Positions 36,554 through 44,797 are shown, numbered from the stretch's first letter. The stretch: 52,662 bases of DNA from Caldifarciminota bacterium (GCA_015490555.1 WFXO01000089.1:1-52662), one strand, 5' to 3'. The notes: generated by a model not told the origin, from the sequence alone. Numbers and translations: made by a program.

Positions 36554-37486
36554 TTACGGAACGTCTTCTTTTCGGTTGATGTGTTGAGGTCGGTTCCCGA
36601 CCAGATACTCCTGGACGGTCATGGGGCGCTTGCCTTCTGGGATGAGTTCCAGGATTTCGACGGTCCCCGGGTTCGCCCCAAGATAAAGACGGCGGCCCTC
36701 CACCTTTAAAGCCCACGGCTCTAAGCCGAGATCGGGGCCGAGCCGGGCTCGCAGGAGTTTATGGACTCGACCGTCCAGCCGGACCCGGACCCCGGGCTTG
36801 GGGGAGAGCGCACGGATGTGATTCACGACCTCGGCAGCGGGACGGTCTAAGTCCAACCAGGTCTCATCAGGCCGAATCTTCTTGGCATAAGACCCCTCAC
36901 CGGGTGGCTGAGGCCGGGGCTTCAAGGTCCCCAACCGAAGCCCTTCCGCTGCCCTCAACAACAGAGGTTTCCCACGCTCTACAATCTTGGGCAACAGGTC
37001 ACCCTTTGTTTCTTCGGGGCCGATGGGGAGGCGGTCCTGTAATACGATCCCCCCGGTATCTACTTGTGGGTCCATCACGATGACGGTGAGCCCTAACTCC
37101 TGTTCCCCTGCCATGAGGGCACGTTCAATCGGGGCTGCGCCCCGGTACCTGGGCAGCGCCGAAGGGTGGAGATTCAACGCAGCAATTTGTGGAATCTCTA
37201 AGACCTCGGGAGGAAGGATCTTCCCATAGTCGCACAGCAAAATGAACTCGGGCTCCAGTTGTCGGAGGGCCCGAAGGAATTCTGGGTCTCGAAGTTTGGT
37301 GGGAGTGAAGACCGGGATGCCTTCGGCTTCTGCAAGGACTTTTATCGGGAGAGGCTGGAGTTTTCGGCCTCGCCCCCGAATCCGATCGGGGAGGGTCACC
37401 ACCGCCAGGGGCCGGTCTCCTTGGCGAAGAAACGCCTGAAACAACAGGGTTGCCAGGTCGCCGCTCCCAAAAAACACAAACCTCAT
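36554..37486 (-). CDS. fmt: Methionyl-tRNA formyltransferase
   Basis: Formylates initiator Met-tRNA; 310 residues. The N-terminal Rossmann part (FVFFGSGDLATLLFQ), the catalytic segment LNLHPSALPRYRGAAPI with the Asn-His pair, the catalytic Asp in DPQVDTGG, and a C-terminal OB-like domain (WLDLDRPAAEVVNHIRALSP) are clear. Its ATG overlaps the der stop by 4 bases. It closes the coiled-coil/der/fmt operon. Confidence 0.95.
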   Translation of the reverse strand: MRFVFFGSGDLATLLFQAFLRQGDRPLAVVTLPDRIRGRGRKLQPLPIKVLAEAEGIPVFTPTKLRDPEFLRALRQLEPEFILLCDYGKILPPEVLEIPQIAALNLHPSALPRYRGAAPIERALMAGEQELGLTVIVMDPQVDTGGIVLQDRLPIGPEETKGDLLPKIVERGKPLLLRAAEGLRLGTLKPRPQPPGEGSYAKKIRPDETWLDLDRPAAEVVNHIRALSPKPGVRVRLDGRVHKLLRARLGPDLGLEPWALKVEGRRLYLGANPGTVEILELIPEGKRPMTVQEYLVGNRPQHINRKEDVP

Positions 37487-38808
37487 TTTCTACGCCCCTT
37501 TTTCCGTCCTTTGGGAACAACCCGACTCTCCCAGTGGATCGGGACCCCCCAGAAGCCAAAAGTGTCCCGAAACCGTTTTTCCAGGAATCGGAGGTAGTGT
37601 CCGGGTACTTCACGGTCCCGGGATTCCAGAACCAAGACCGGCGGGGCCCATTGCTTGGCGCGGAGTCGCCGTACGTCTGCTCCCGGGGATTGGATCGCCA
37701 AAACTTCGTCCAGAAATGCATCTAACCGACGCTGGCTGACGCGCTTCTTGTATTCCTGATAGACGCGTGGCAGAATCTCCTTGAGATACTCGATTCCCTC
37801 TCCGGTCACTGCGGAGGTCAAGATCTTCGGGGCAAAGTACACAAAATCCAGTTCGGCCTGGATCTGGGGATACAATTGACGGCGCTCCTTCGAGGGGATC
37901 AAATCGATTTTATTCAGGGCAATGACCAGCCCTTTGCCCTCGTCGATGACCCACCGAAGGATGCGTTTGTCCATCCGTGTGACCGATTCCGTGACGTCCA
38001 GCACGACCAAGGCGATCTGTGCATACCTCAAGGACCGTTCGGTCCGGACCGCCGCAAAGTATTCGATGTCGTCTCTGTATTTCCGCTTCAGCCCTGCGGT
38101 ATCGATGAAAATAAGCGGACCACACTCGATATCCACGGCATCTCGTGTGGTCCCGGGGATGTCCGAAATGATGGTCACTTCTTCGCCCACCAACGCATTG
38201 AGGATCGAAGATTTGCCTACATTGGGACGACCAAGGATGGCCACCGGGATCCGTTCTGTGGGCTCGGTTTCCGGCTGGCCCTTGGGTTTCGGGAAGGCTC
38301 CTTGTTCTTCCAATCGTCGAATAATCGTGTCCAGAAGGTGCGGCACGCCGATCCCGTGTTCTGCGGAGATCAGCAAAGGTTGCCCCAGCCCCAGCGCCAG
38401 GAATTCTTCGGGGTCCTTGTTTTTGACATCTGCTTTGTTCGCGACAAGCAGGACGGGCCGCCCCTTCTTTCGGAGCCACCGCGCAATTTCTTCATCGTAG
38501 GGGGTTAAGCCCGATTTGAGGTCCACCAAAAAAAGCACCAGGTCGGCTTCTTCAACGGCCTTTTCAATATGCTGGGCTACTTTCTCGAAGATGCCGTCCT
38601 CTTCAGGGGGATAGAGCCCACCGGTGTCCAGGAGTTCGAACCGCCGACCTGCCCATTCGACGGGCTTCCGCAGTCGGTCTCGGGTCACGCCCGGGGTTTT
38701 CGATGTGACCGCCAGGGGTTTACGGACCAACCGGTTAAATAGGGTGGATTTGCCGGCATTGACTTTGCCGACAATGACAACCTTGGGAAGGGGGATGGAA
38801 AGGGTCAA
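37483..38808 (-). CDS. der: Ribosome-associated GTPase Der (EngA)
   Basis: Tandem-GTPase of ribosome assembly. From the TTG at 38808 it is 441 residues, the normal Der length; a longer reading from 38868 lies inside the preceding gene. Domain 1 has G1 GKVNAGKS, a variant of the usual GRPNVGKS, G3 DTGGL and G4 NKAD. Domain 2 has G1 GRPNVGKS, G3 DTAGLKRK and G4 NKID. A KH-like domain (FAPKILTSAVTGEGIEYL onward) closes the protein. Confidence 0.95.
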   Translation of the reverse strand: MTLSIPLPKVVIVGKVNAGKSTLFNRLVRKPLAVTSKTPGVTRDRLRKPVEWAGRRFELLDTGGLYPPEEDGIFEKVAQHIEKAVEEADLVLFLVDLKSGLTPYDEEIARWLRKKGRPVLLVANKADVKNKDPEEFLALGLGQPLLISAEHGIGVPHLLDTIIRRLEEQGAFPKPKGQPETEPTERIPVAILGRPNVGKSSILNALVGEEVTIISDIPGTTRDAVDIECGPLIFIDTAGLKRKYRDDIEYFAAVRTERSLRYAQIALVVLDVTESVTRMDKRILRWVIDEGKGLVIALNKIDLIPSKERRQLYPQIQAELDFVYFAPKILTSAVTGEGIEYLKEILPRVYQEYKKRVSQRRLDAFLDEVLAIQSPGADVRRLRAKQWAPPVLVLESRDREVPGHYLRFLEKRFRDTFGFWGVPIHWESRVVPKGRKKGRRK

Positions 38809-38821
38809 GGGTGGGATTCCG

Positions 38822-39142
38822 TTAGCCGCCGCGCTTTTCCTCAGCCAGCCGTTTCTCCAATTCTTCAATGGTGTCCCGCATGTTCTCGATCAAGCCGAGG
38901 AGTTCCTGAACCCGCTCGTCCTCAAAGGGATTCACCTTCTCTTCCATCTGGCTCAACTCGTAGATTCGCGTCCCTAAATCCGTGATATACCGAACCATCT
39001 GACGGCGATACTGCTCAATTTCCAACTTCAGGCGAATCACATGCGCGGTCTCCTTGGACTTCTTTGCGGCCGTCTCCGCGGTCTCCTTCGCCACATTTAA
39101 AATCAACTCTAACGTCGACCGAATATTCTCAAACAGTTCCAT
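38822..39142 (-). CDS. Small coiled-coil protein
   Basis: A 106-residue, almost wholly helical and charged protein (AKETAETAAKKSKETAHVI, LIENMRDTIEELEKRLAEE), typical of coiled coils. I do not recognise it. The second of two adjacent ATGs (39142) is chosen because the gaggagg site sits 5 bases before it. It is first in the operon with der and fmt, 13 bases before der. Confidence 0.72.
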   Translation of the reverse strand: MELFENIRSTLELILNVAKETAETAAKKSKETAHVIRLKLEIEQYRRQMVRYITDLGTRIYELSQMEEKVNPFEDERVQELLGLIENMRDTIEELEKRLAEEKRGG

Positions 39143-39167
39143 CATAACCTCCTCGGACTCAAGTTTT

Positions 39168-39200
39168 ATTATACACTCCGGCCTTTGCCCCCTCTATAAT
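39168..39200. promoter_or_regulatory. Divergent pair of -10 hexamers
   Basis: TATAAT on the minus strand at 39173-39168 serves the coiled-coil/der/fmt operon, with a short leader and ribosome site. TATAAT on the plus strand at 39195-39200 lies 6 bases before the ATG of the Tat-signal gene, a leaderless arrangement. The two promoters are back to back within 62 bases; neither has a strong -35. Confidence 0.55.
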
Positions 39201-39206
39201 AAAGCC

Positions 39207-39425
39207 ATGACCCGCCGGCAGATCCTGAAACTGGGGCTTTTGGGATTCATTGCAGGTTGGACCAAGACCTGGGCCTGGCTCCGATCCGGCATTTCCGGAA
39301 GCCCGAAGAGGGGTGTCCCGGTCTCCTCCTCCGCCAGACGGCCGATGCTGCCCCGATATTTCCTCCACGGGGGCCCAGGGTCTTGTGCCACCCCAGAACC
39401 TCTTCTCCAAGACCTTCTGACGTAG
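39207..39425 (+). CDS. Tiny Tat-signal protein
   Basis: A 72-residue protein starting with a twin-arginine signal (MTRRQILKLGLLGFIAGW, with TRRQILK matching S/T-R-R-x-F/I-L-K). The remainder is short and rich in Pro, Gly, Ser and Arg, without recognisable domain. Its stop touches the next ATG, so it is coupled to the glycosyltransferase. It could be a genuine small exported protein or a decayed Tat substrate reduced to its signal and a tail. Confidence 0.5.
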   Translation: MTRRQILKLGLLGFIAGWTKTWAWLRSGISGSPKRGVPVSSSARRPMLPRYFLHGGPGSCATPEPLLQDLLT

Positions 39426-40424
39426 ATGAAAATCCTTTTGGTCCGCCTCTCCTCCCTTGGAGACCTAGTCTATGTCACCTCGATATTGGAAGCCCTCCAT
39501 CATCACGGCCATGAAATCCATCTCCTGACCGATCAGACCTTTGCGGACCTCTTCCTTGGAGATCCTCGGCTCCGCCGACTCTGGCAGATCGACCGAAAAG
39601 CCCTCCGTCAGACACTTCCTGCGGTTCTTTCATCGCTTCAAGAGGAGGCTTTTGATTTCGCAGTAGACCTTCACAAAAAACCGGTCACCCAGTGGGTGGT
39701 CCGTCGGGCTCAAGCAAAGCGGGTTCTCTCGATCCAGAAACGAAGTTTGCGACGCAGGCTCCGCGTCTGGTTCCGCTGTCCGATGCGGCCCTGGCATATC
39801 GTGGAGTGGTATGCAGAACCCTTGATCCATGCGGGCTTGATGACGGGTCCCCTCCCACAGCCGAGCATCCAAACTCCTCCGCTTTCAGACCTTCCCTTCT
39901 CTCTCCCACCCCACTTCCTCGTCCTGGCTCCAGAAGCGTCTCATCCCGCAAAGGAATGGCCACATTTCCGTGCTCTTGCAGAGACCCTCCATCGGACATG
40001 GTCCACACCTGTGGTCGTGGTCGGGACCCATCCGGACCCCCCGGGTTATCCTGGGATCGACTTGCGCGGGAAGACAAACCTTCGGCAATTGGTGGAAATC
40101 ATCCGGAGATCTGAGGGGGTGATTGCAAACGATTCCGGTCCTGCTCACCTGGCCGCAGCCGCCGGAAAGCCCCTTATCGTCTTCTTTGGCCCTACGGTTC
40201 CGGACATGGGGTTCCGCCCCTGGGGCAATCCCTGGCTGCGGATTTTCGAACGACCTTACGGATGTCGGCCTTGTAGTCTGCACGGGTCCCGCTTTTGCCG
40301 TTTTTCATTTCCCTCTCGATGTCTCGCGGACATCTCTCCCGAGGAGGTTCTCCACGTCCTCCAATCCCTGCGAGCCTTTACAATTAGGGGACCAGACCCT
40401 GAAAGGAGGCAAGAGAAACCATGA
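39426..40424 (+). CDS. Glycosyltransferase family 9 (heptosyltransferase-like)
   Basis: A 332-residue GT-B enzyme of the lipopolysaccharide heptosyltransferase family. The N-terminus KILLVRLSSLGDLVYVTSIL, the middle FLVLAPEASHPAKEWPHF and the donor-site IANDSGPAHLAAAAGKPLIV, followed by FFGPT, are characteristic. It probably builds the lipopolysaccharide core, in line with a diderm envelope; the sugar is not certain. Its stop overlaps the next ATG by 4 bases. Confidence 0.87.
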   Translation: MKILLVRLSSLGDLVYVTSILEALHHHGHEIHLLTDQTFADLFLGDPRLRRLWQIDRKALRQTLPAVLSSLQEEAFDFAVDLHKKPVTQWVVRRAQAKRVLSIQKRSLRRRLRVWFRCPMRPWHIVEWYAEPLIHAGLMTGPLPQPSIQTPPLSDLPFSLPPHFLVLAPEASHPAKEWPHFRALAETLHRTWSTPVVVVGTHPDPPGYPGIDLRGKTNLRQLVEIIRRSEGVIANDSGPAHLAAAAGKPLIVFFGPTVPDMGFRPWGNPWLRIFERPYGCRPCSLHGSRFCRFSFPSRCLADISPEEVLHVLQSLRAFTIRGPDPERRQEKP

Positions 40425-40915
40425 GAAAATCCTTTTGGATTGCAGGTGTGCTTTTGGGATGGCTTTTTGGGGTTGCGACGGCCGCCCAGCCGGTTCGTCC
40501 GAAAGCTCCAGACTTCTCCTTGCCCACGGTGAATGGTGATACCCTGACACTCAGTGATCTGCAAGGCAATGTCGTGATCCTGAATTTCTGGGCAACCTGG
40601 TGTCCCCCCTGTCGGGCAGAGATCCCATCCTTTATCGAACTTCAGGATGAGTTTGGGGATCAAGGGTTGACCATTGTGGGAATCGCTTTAGATAAGCCTG
40701 CGAGCGTGGTTAAGTTTTATCAGGAGTACAAGATGAACTACCCTGTAGTCTTCGGAAATCGAACGGTCGCCGCGGCCTATGGGGGGATCACCGGAATTCC
40801 CACGACCTTTGTGCTGGACCGGAAAGGCCGGATCGTTAAGAAGTACGTGGGGATGCGGTCGAAAGAGGTGTTTCAGGAGGACATCGTCACCCTCCTCAAA
40901 GAACCGGAAGAGTAA
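40421..40915 (+). CDS. TlpA/ResA-like thiol-disulfide oxidoreductase
   Basis: A 164-residue exported thioredoxin-fold protein: signal peptide (1-21), AlkyI-hydroperoxide/TlpA domain with the active site WCPPC (Cys61, Cys64) and the cis-Pro in GITGIPTTFVLD. ResA/CcmG relatives reduce apocytochrome c cysteines, so it could supply the reductant to the Ccm system encoded 11 kb away, which lacks its own CcmG. Its ATG overlaps the glycosyltransferase stop. Confidence 0.9.
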   Translation: MRKSFWIAGVLLGWLFGVATAAQPVRPKAPDFSLPTVNGDTLTLSDLQGNVVILNFWATWCPPCRAEIPSFIELQDEFGDQGLTIVGIALDKPASVVKFYQEYKMNYPVVFGNRTVAAAYGGITGIPTTFVLDRKGRIVKKYVGMRSKEVFQEDIVTLLKEPEE

Positions 40916-40918
40916 GGG

Positions 40919-42061
40919 GTGGTCCGAACCCTCGCACTTTTCGGCGCCACAGGCTCCATTGGCCAGAACACCCTTCAGATTCTGAGAATGTACCGCCACC
41001 AGTTCCGGCTGGTGGCGTTTTCATTTCATCGAAACGTGGACCTGGCCCGGGAGATTGCACGGGAATTCCAGCCCCGGTGGATCGTCTCCACAGGGACCTC
41101 TGACCTCCAGGAACTTGAAGGGATCCCGGTGCTTTACGGCAAGGAGGGGCTCCAAGAGGTGGCTGCCCAGCCGGACGTTGACATCGTGTTGGTTGCGACC
41201 GCCGGGACCATCGGGGTCTTTCCGACCCTCACTGCCTTAGAGCACGGGAAGCGGGTGGCCTTGGCGAACAAAGAGACCCTGGTGGCCTTCGGACCGGCGG
41301 TGAAACCCAAGATGGCGGCGGGGAAATTGATCCCGGTCGACTCGGAACACTCCGCACTCTTTCAGTTGGTCGAAGGCCGAAAAGAAGAGGTTGTGGAGGT
41401 CTATCTGACGGCCTCCGGCGGTCCCTTTCGGACTACGCCCCTGGAGGCCCTGAGGAATGTCACCCCGGAGCAGGCGCTCCGGCACCCCACCTGGCGGATG
41501 GGCAAAAAGATCACCATCGACTCCGCAACCCTGATGAACAAAGGGTTGGAGGTGATCGAAGCCCATTTTCTGTTTGATGTCTCCCCGGATCAAATCCGGG
41601 TGGTCATCCATCCACAGTCGATCGTCCACGCTTTGGTGTACCTGCGGGATTCTTCAGCCCTGGCGCATCTGGGCTATCCCGACATGAAGATCCCGATTCA
41701 GTATGCGCTGACCTATCCGGAACGGTGGCCCACCGAGATCCAACCTCTCAACCTGCCGGAGATCGGACACCTGACCTTTGAGGCGCTGGACATGGAGAAG
41801 TTTCGGCTCCTGGCCCTGGCCTATACAGCCCTCAAAGAGGGGAATACGGCTCCGTGCGTCCTGAACGCGGCCAATGAAGAAGCGGTTTATGCATTTTTGG
41901 AGGGGAAAATTGGGTTTTTGGACATTCCCAAAGTGGTCGAACACGTGCTGGAGGAACGCGTGCGGGAGGGGATCACCGGTGAAGATCTGGACTCGCTGTT
42001 GTTCGCGGACCGCTGGGCTCGAGCGCACGCCCGGTCCGTGATTCAGCGCCTTGCTTCGTAA
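40919..42061 (+). CDS. dxr: 1-deoxy-D-xylulose 5-phosphate reductoisomerase
   Basis: Second step of the MEP isoprenoid pathway; 380 residues. The NADPH site LFGATGSIGQNTL near 7-19, the metal/substrate residues in VDSEHSALFQL, SGGPFR and GKKITIDSATLMNKGLEVIE are all present. Start is GTG, three bases after the TlpA gene. The 3' end overlaps comEC by 11 bases. Confidence 0.96.
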   Translation: MVRTLALFGATGSIGQNTLQILRMYRHQFRLVAFSFHRNVDLAREIAREFQPRWIVSTGTSDLQELEGIPVLYGKEGLQEVAAQPDVDIVLVATAGTIGVFPTLTALEHGKRVALANKETLVAFGPAVKPKMAAGKLIPVDSEHSALFQLVEGRKEEVVEVYLTASGGPFRTTPLEALRNVTPEQALRHPTWRMGKKITIDSATLMNKGLEVIEAHFLFDVSPDQIRVVIHPQSIVHALVYLRDSSALAHLGYPDMKIPIQYALTYPERWPTEIQPLNLPEIGHLTFEALDMEKFRLLALAYTALKEGNTAPCVLNAANEEAVYAFLEGKIGFLDIPKVVEHVLEERVREGITGEDLDSLLFADRWARAHARSVIQRLAS

Positions 42062-43460
42062 GATCCCCGCCCTGCTTGCCTTTGGGGGTCTCCTCCTGGG
42101 AACCCTCCCCTGGCCCTTTTGGGCGTTGCTATTGGTCACCGTCGTGGGGGCCTGGGCACTCTGGCACAAAAATGCCCTCGCATGGCTCCTGATGATTCCC
42201 ATCGGAGCCTTCCACTTCTGGGTGCATGAACTACCGGATCCCAAAGGAATTGCCCAATATGAGGGCTTCCAGGGGACCGTTCGGATTCAGGTTCTGGGAA
42301 CCCATGTCGGGACTGTCAAGGGGCTCCAATGGAACGGGACCTGGCTTCCGGTGAGCGGACGGCTGGGAATTTTGCCGGTGCTCCGCGAGCCCTGGGGGAC
42401 AGAACTGGTGTTGAAAGGGCGGATTGTGAACCCTCCGGATACCGGCAAGATGGACTGGCGGGCTTATCTGAAGGGCCAGGGGGCCCGTGTGATGCTCGTG
42501 CCCACCCAGCGCCTGGAGATCACAAAGCCCACAAATCTCTGGGCACGCTTGCGGCAACATATGGAGACCCGGATCCAAAAGGGAATCCCGGATCCCTCCA
42601 CTCAAGCCCTGGTGCAAGCCCTGCTTCTCGGTGATCGCACACGGCTGGATCCGGAGATCCTGAAGGCATTTCGACGGACCGGGACGTTTCACCTCCTCGC
42701 ACTTTCTGGTCTCCACGTGGGTCTCATCTTCTCGCTCCTCTTACTCTTTTTCCAATTCCTCCGTGTGCCCTATCGGCTCCGCATCCTGGCTTCTCTCTTC
42801 AGCCTGTTGGGATATCTCGTAGTGGTGGGCCCTCGACCCTCTCTGGTCCGCGGCGTCCTCTTTGTTCTTACGTTTGCCTTCGCGTATTTGATGGAGCGTC
42901 CTCGAGTGCCGCTCAACGCCCTGGGGGTTGCAGGGTTGGTATCCCTCTTCTTTTTTCCTTTCTGGCGATGGAGCATCGGCTTTCAATTGTCTTACTGGGC
43001 GACCTTTGGCATCCTTCTGTGGGTTCCTGTGTTGCCCCGATTCCGTCCAAAGATCCTGCACGGTCTTTTTGTGGCGACGGTCGTCTCTGTCGTTGCTCAG
43101 GTTTTCCTGGCCCCTCTCCTCATCCACACCTTCCAGGGAATCTCGCTTGCCGCCCCCTTTATGAACGTCCCGCTCGTGAGCCTGACCTGGCTTCTCCTGG
43201 CGGAAGCGCTCCTGGCCCTCATCTTCTCGATCCTCCCCCTCGGGCTTGCACAACCCTTCTGGGCTCTGACAACAACAGTGGCCCAAAGCATTCTCTGGAT
43301 GGTGCGGAAGGTGAGTGCCTGGCCCTGGGTGTATGTTTCGCTTGGACAACGACCGGAAAGCCAACTGTGGGGGGTCCTTGTGGCCATTGGATTGTGTAGC
43401 ATTGCAGGGGTATGGTGGATTGCCCGAAAACACCCCATCGATCCATGGACCTTCGGCTGA
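42051..43460 (+). CDS. comEC: ComEC/Rec2-type DNA uptake channel without lactamase domain
   Basis: A 469-residue membrane protein with N-terminal helices, an OB-like extracytoplasmic part (FQGTVRIQVLGTHVGTV) and the competence domain (LLLGDRTRLDPEILKAFRRT, HLLALSGLHVGLIF, GPRPSLVRG, IGFQLSYWATFGILLW). ComEC carries single-stranded DNA across the inner membrane during transformation. The C-terminal metallo-beta-lactamase-like domain of longer homologues is missing; the chain ends after the membrane part. The TTG start is inside dxr. It ends the plus-strand operon. Confidence 0.88.
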   Translation: MLRKIPALLAFGGLLLGTLPWPFWALLLVTVVGAWALWHKNALAWLLMIPIGAFHFWVHELPDPKGIAQYEGFQGTVRIQVLGTHVGTVKGLQWNGTWLPVSGRLGILPVLREPWGTELVLKGRIVNPPDTGKMDWRAYLKGQGARVMLVPTQRLEITKPTNLWARLRQHMETRIQKGIPDPSTQALVQALLLGDRTRLDPEILKAFRRTGTFHLLALSGLHVGLIFSLLLLFFQFLRVPYRLRILASLFSLLGYLVVVGPRPSLVRGVLFVLTFAFAYLMERPRVPLNALGVAGLVSLFFFPFWRWSIGFQLSYWATFGILLWVPVLPRFRPKILHGLFVATVVSVVAQVFLAPLLIHTFQGISLAAPFMNVPLVSLTWLLLAEALLALIFSILPLGLAQPFWALTTTVAQSILWMVRKVSAWPWVYVSLGQRPESQLWGVLVAIGLCSIAGVWWIARKHPIDPWTFG

Positions 43461-43585
43461 CTACCGACCCCCCATCGTTCTATTTTGGACAGTAAAGACG
43501 GCTTTTCTATAAGTGGGAGAGGTGGAGGGCCGCGATGGATCGGGAGTCTTCATAAAGAAAGGTTGCGGGTTGCGACGAACACCCT

Positions 43586-43603
43586 TGGCACAATTTTGGC
43601 ACA
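43586..43603 (+). repeat. TGGCACAA-N4-GGCACA repeat, copy 1
   Basis: TGGCACAA, TTTT, GGCACA. A second copy with the same arrangement is at 43840-43857, on the other side of the tRNA-Gly fragment. Possible binding sites for the integrase or a partner. Confidence 0.4.
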
Positions 43604-43676
43604 CTCGGCGAATTTAGACAAACTGGAGTCAGATAAAAGTGAACGTGGAAGTGATTGAGTTTCAGAAGGTTAAGGA

Positions 43677-43724
43677 TGGAGCGGGAGACGGGATTCGAAC
43701 CCGCGACCCCTACCTTGGCAAGGT
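43677..43724 (-). other. 3' half of tRNA-Gly (anticodon GCC): probable integration (att) site
   Basis: On the minus strand the sequence reads as the 3' part of a tRNA-Gly: anticodon stem-loop ACC-TTGCCAA-GGTAG with anticodon GCC, variable loop, a T arm (GCGGG, TTCGAAT, CCCGT), 3' acceptor strand CTCCCGC, discriminator T and encoded CCA. The 5' acceptor strand, D arm and half of the anticodon stem are absent, and no 5' half is found nearby. A tyrosine recombinase gene lies 1.1 kb away. Such 3' tRNA duplicates mark the far end of elements integrated in tRNA genes; by orientation the element lies to the right and the intact tRNA beyond it. Confidence 0.78.
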
Positions 43725-43839
43725 CAACAGGAGATTCTCTCGGTTATACAGGGTTTTCGGAAACACGCATAAAATCACAAAAGAAGTTTTAGTCCAAGAG
43801 TACCAGTTTTCTAAAAATTCCAGAAGTTCTATGAAACAA

Positions 43840-43857
43840 TGGCACAAAAACGGCACA
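43840..43857 (+). repeat. TGGCACAA-N4-GGCACA repeat, copy 2
   Basis: TGGCACAA, AAAC, GGCACA: same layout as the copy at 43586-43603, 116 bases to the right of the tRNA fragment. Confidence 0.4.
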
Positions 43858-43945
43858 GCATTTTGTTTTTCAAAAAAAACGGTTGGCAATCACAATCAAC
43901 AAGCATTCTCTATTTTCTACATTTTCTCAATAGTCCTAATTAAAT

Positions 43946-44050
43946 AATAGAGAGAGAATGATAATAAGAGAATAAGCAGAGAGAGAATAATAGAATAATA
44001 CTGAGAGAGAATAAAGAATAATAAATAATCTCTCTCTCTCAATAATACTT
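43946..44050. repeat. GA-rich tract with three AGAGAGAAT units and an inverted CT run
   Basis: An AT-rich stretch carries AGAGAGAGAAT-type units at about 43949, 43978 and 44001, each followed by AT-rich spacer, then TCTCTCTCTCTC at 44029-44040. The third GA run and the CT run can pair into a hairpin with an AT-rich loop. The gap 43461-44272 contains no gene besides the tRNA fragment. Confidence 0.55.
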
Positions 44051-44122
44051 ATCACTAAGAATAATGCTTATTTATAGGGGACAAAAGAGAAAATTTTCCA
44101 TACCACCACAGAAAGAACCTCA

Positions 44123-44146
44123 TGCCCTTTGGATATCTAAAGGGCA
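44123..44146. repeat. Perfect 8-base inverted repeat
   Basis: TGCCCTTT, 8-base loop, AAAGGGCA. It lies about 130 bases after the end of the integrase operon and could be a transcript-end hairpin, but no T-run follows on either strand. Confidence 0.4.
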
Positions 44147-44272
44147 AACCATCATATCCGCATGCCCTTATGCCCTCATGACCTTTTGAGGGGAAACCCT
44201 CCAGAGATTGCAAAGAATTTTTACAGCCGAGAATGGGGTGACGGTATTTTGAAAAGCGACCTCGGGAGCAGT

Positions 44273-44782
44273 TTAGGCCGAGGATTCCGATTCTAAGTGG
44301 GATCCCTCCTCCATGCCTTCCTCGTCCTCGTCCTCGAAGACCCACACGAACAACTTCGGCTGACCTCGCTTGGGGAACTTCGGAAGTTCCACCATATACT
44401 CAGAGGGGTCGATATATGGATCGAGAATTGCCTCTTTAGGGATGACCAAGGCGTGGCAGTGTTCACAGTAGTATTCCCAGTTTTGATAGGGTTCCTCGAG
44501 GTGATACAACGTATTCCCGCATTTGGGGCAGGAGTGATCCCAGTCTTCTGTGGCTTCGATCTCCTCGATGAGATGTGGGCGGAGTTTTCCGATCGTCCGG
44601 TAGTAAGCCCCAAAGCGTTGCGAAGCGATGAAGCTCGGCAAAGCGGCCAATGTGCCCGTGATGGCAACGATCCAAATAAGCGCAGGATTTACAATGTTGT
44701 TAATAAACATGTACACAAGAATTGCCATGCAGATGAAAGGCAGAAAGGTCGTAATCGTTACTGCTTTCTTCGGCCTTTCCAT
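44273..44782 (-). CDS. Membrane protein with zinc-ribbon motif
   Basis: A 169-residue protein of unknown family. Two N-terminal TM helices (about 10-28 and 32-52) are followed by a cytoplasmic zinc ribbon, CPKCGNTLYHL (about 84) and CEHCHALV (about 105), and an acidic tail. A strong ggaggtg site precedes the ATG. It is the last gene of the integrase operon, 15 bases after the recombinase, so it is likely element cargo. Confidence 0.75.
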   Translation of the reverse strand: MERPKKAVTITTFLPFICMAILVYMFINNIVNPALIWIVAITGTLAALPSFIASQRFGAYYRTIGKLRPHLIEEIEATEDWDHSCPKCGNTLYHLEEPYQNWEYYCEHCHALVIPKEAILDPYIDPSEYMVELPKFPKRGQPKLFVWVFEDEDEEGMEEGSHLESESSA

Positions 44783-44797
44783 CCTACACCTCCAAAA

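Noticed and set aside
43677-43724. Complete tRNA-Gly gene
   Set aside because: The 5' acceptor strand, D arm and part of the anticodon stem are missing and no matching 5' half is close by.
43639-43947. 102-codon plus-strand frame
   Set aside because: It runs antisense through the tRNA-Gly fragment and has no recognisable protein features.
43946-44050. CRISPR array
   Set aside because: The repeats are short GA runs with degenerate AT-rich spacers, without repeat-spacer regularity or cas genes.
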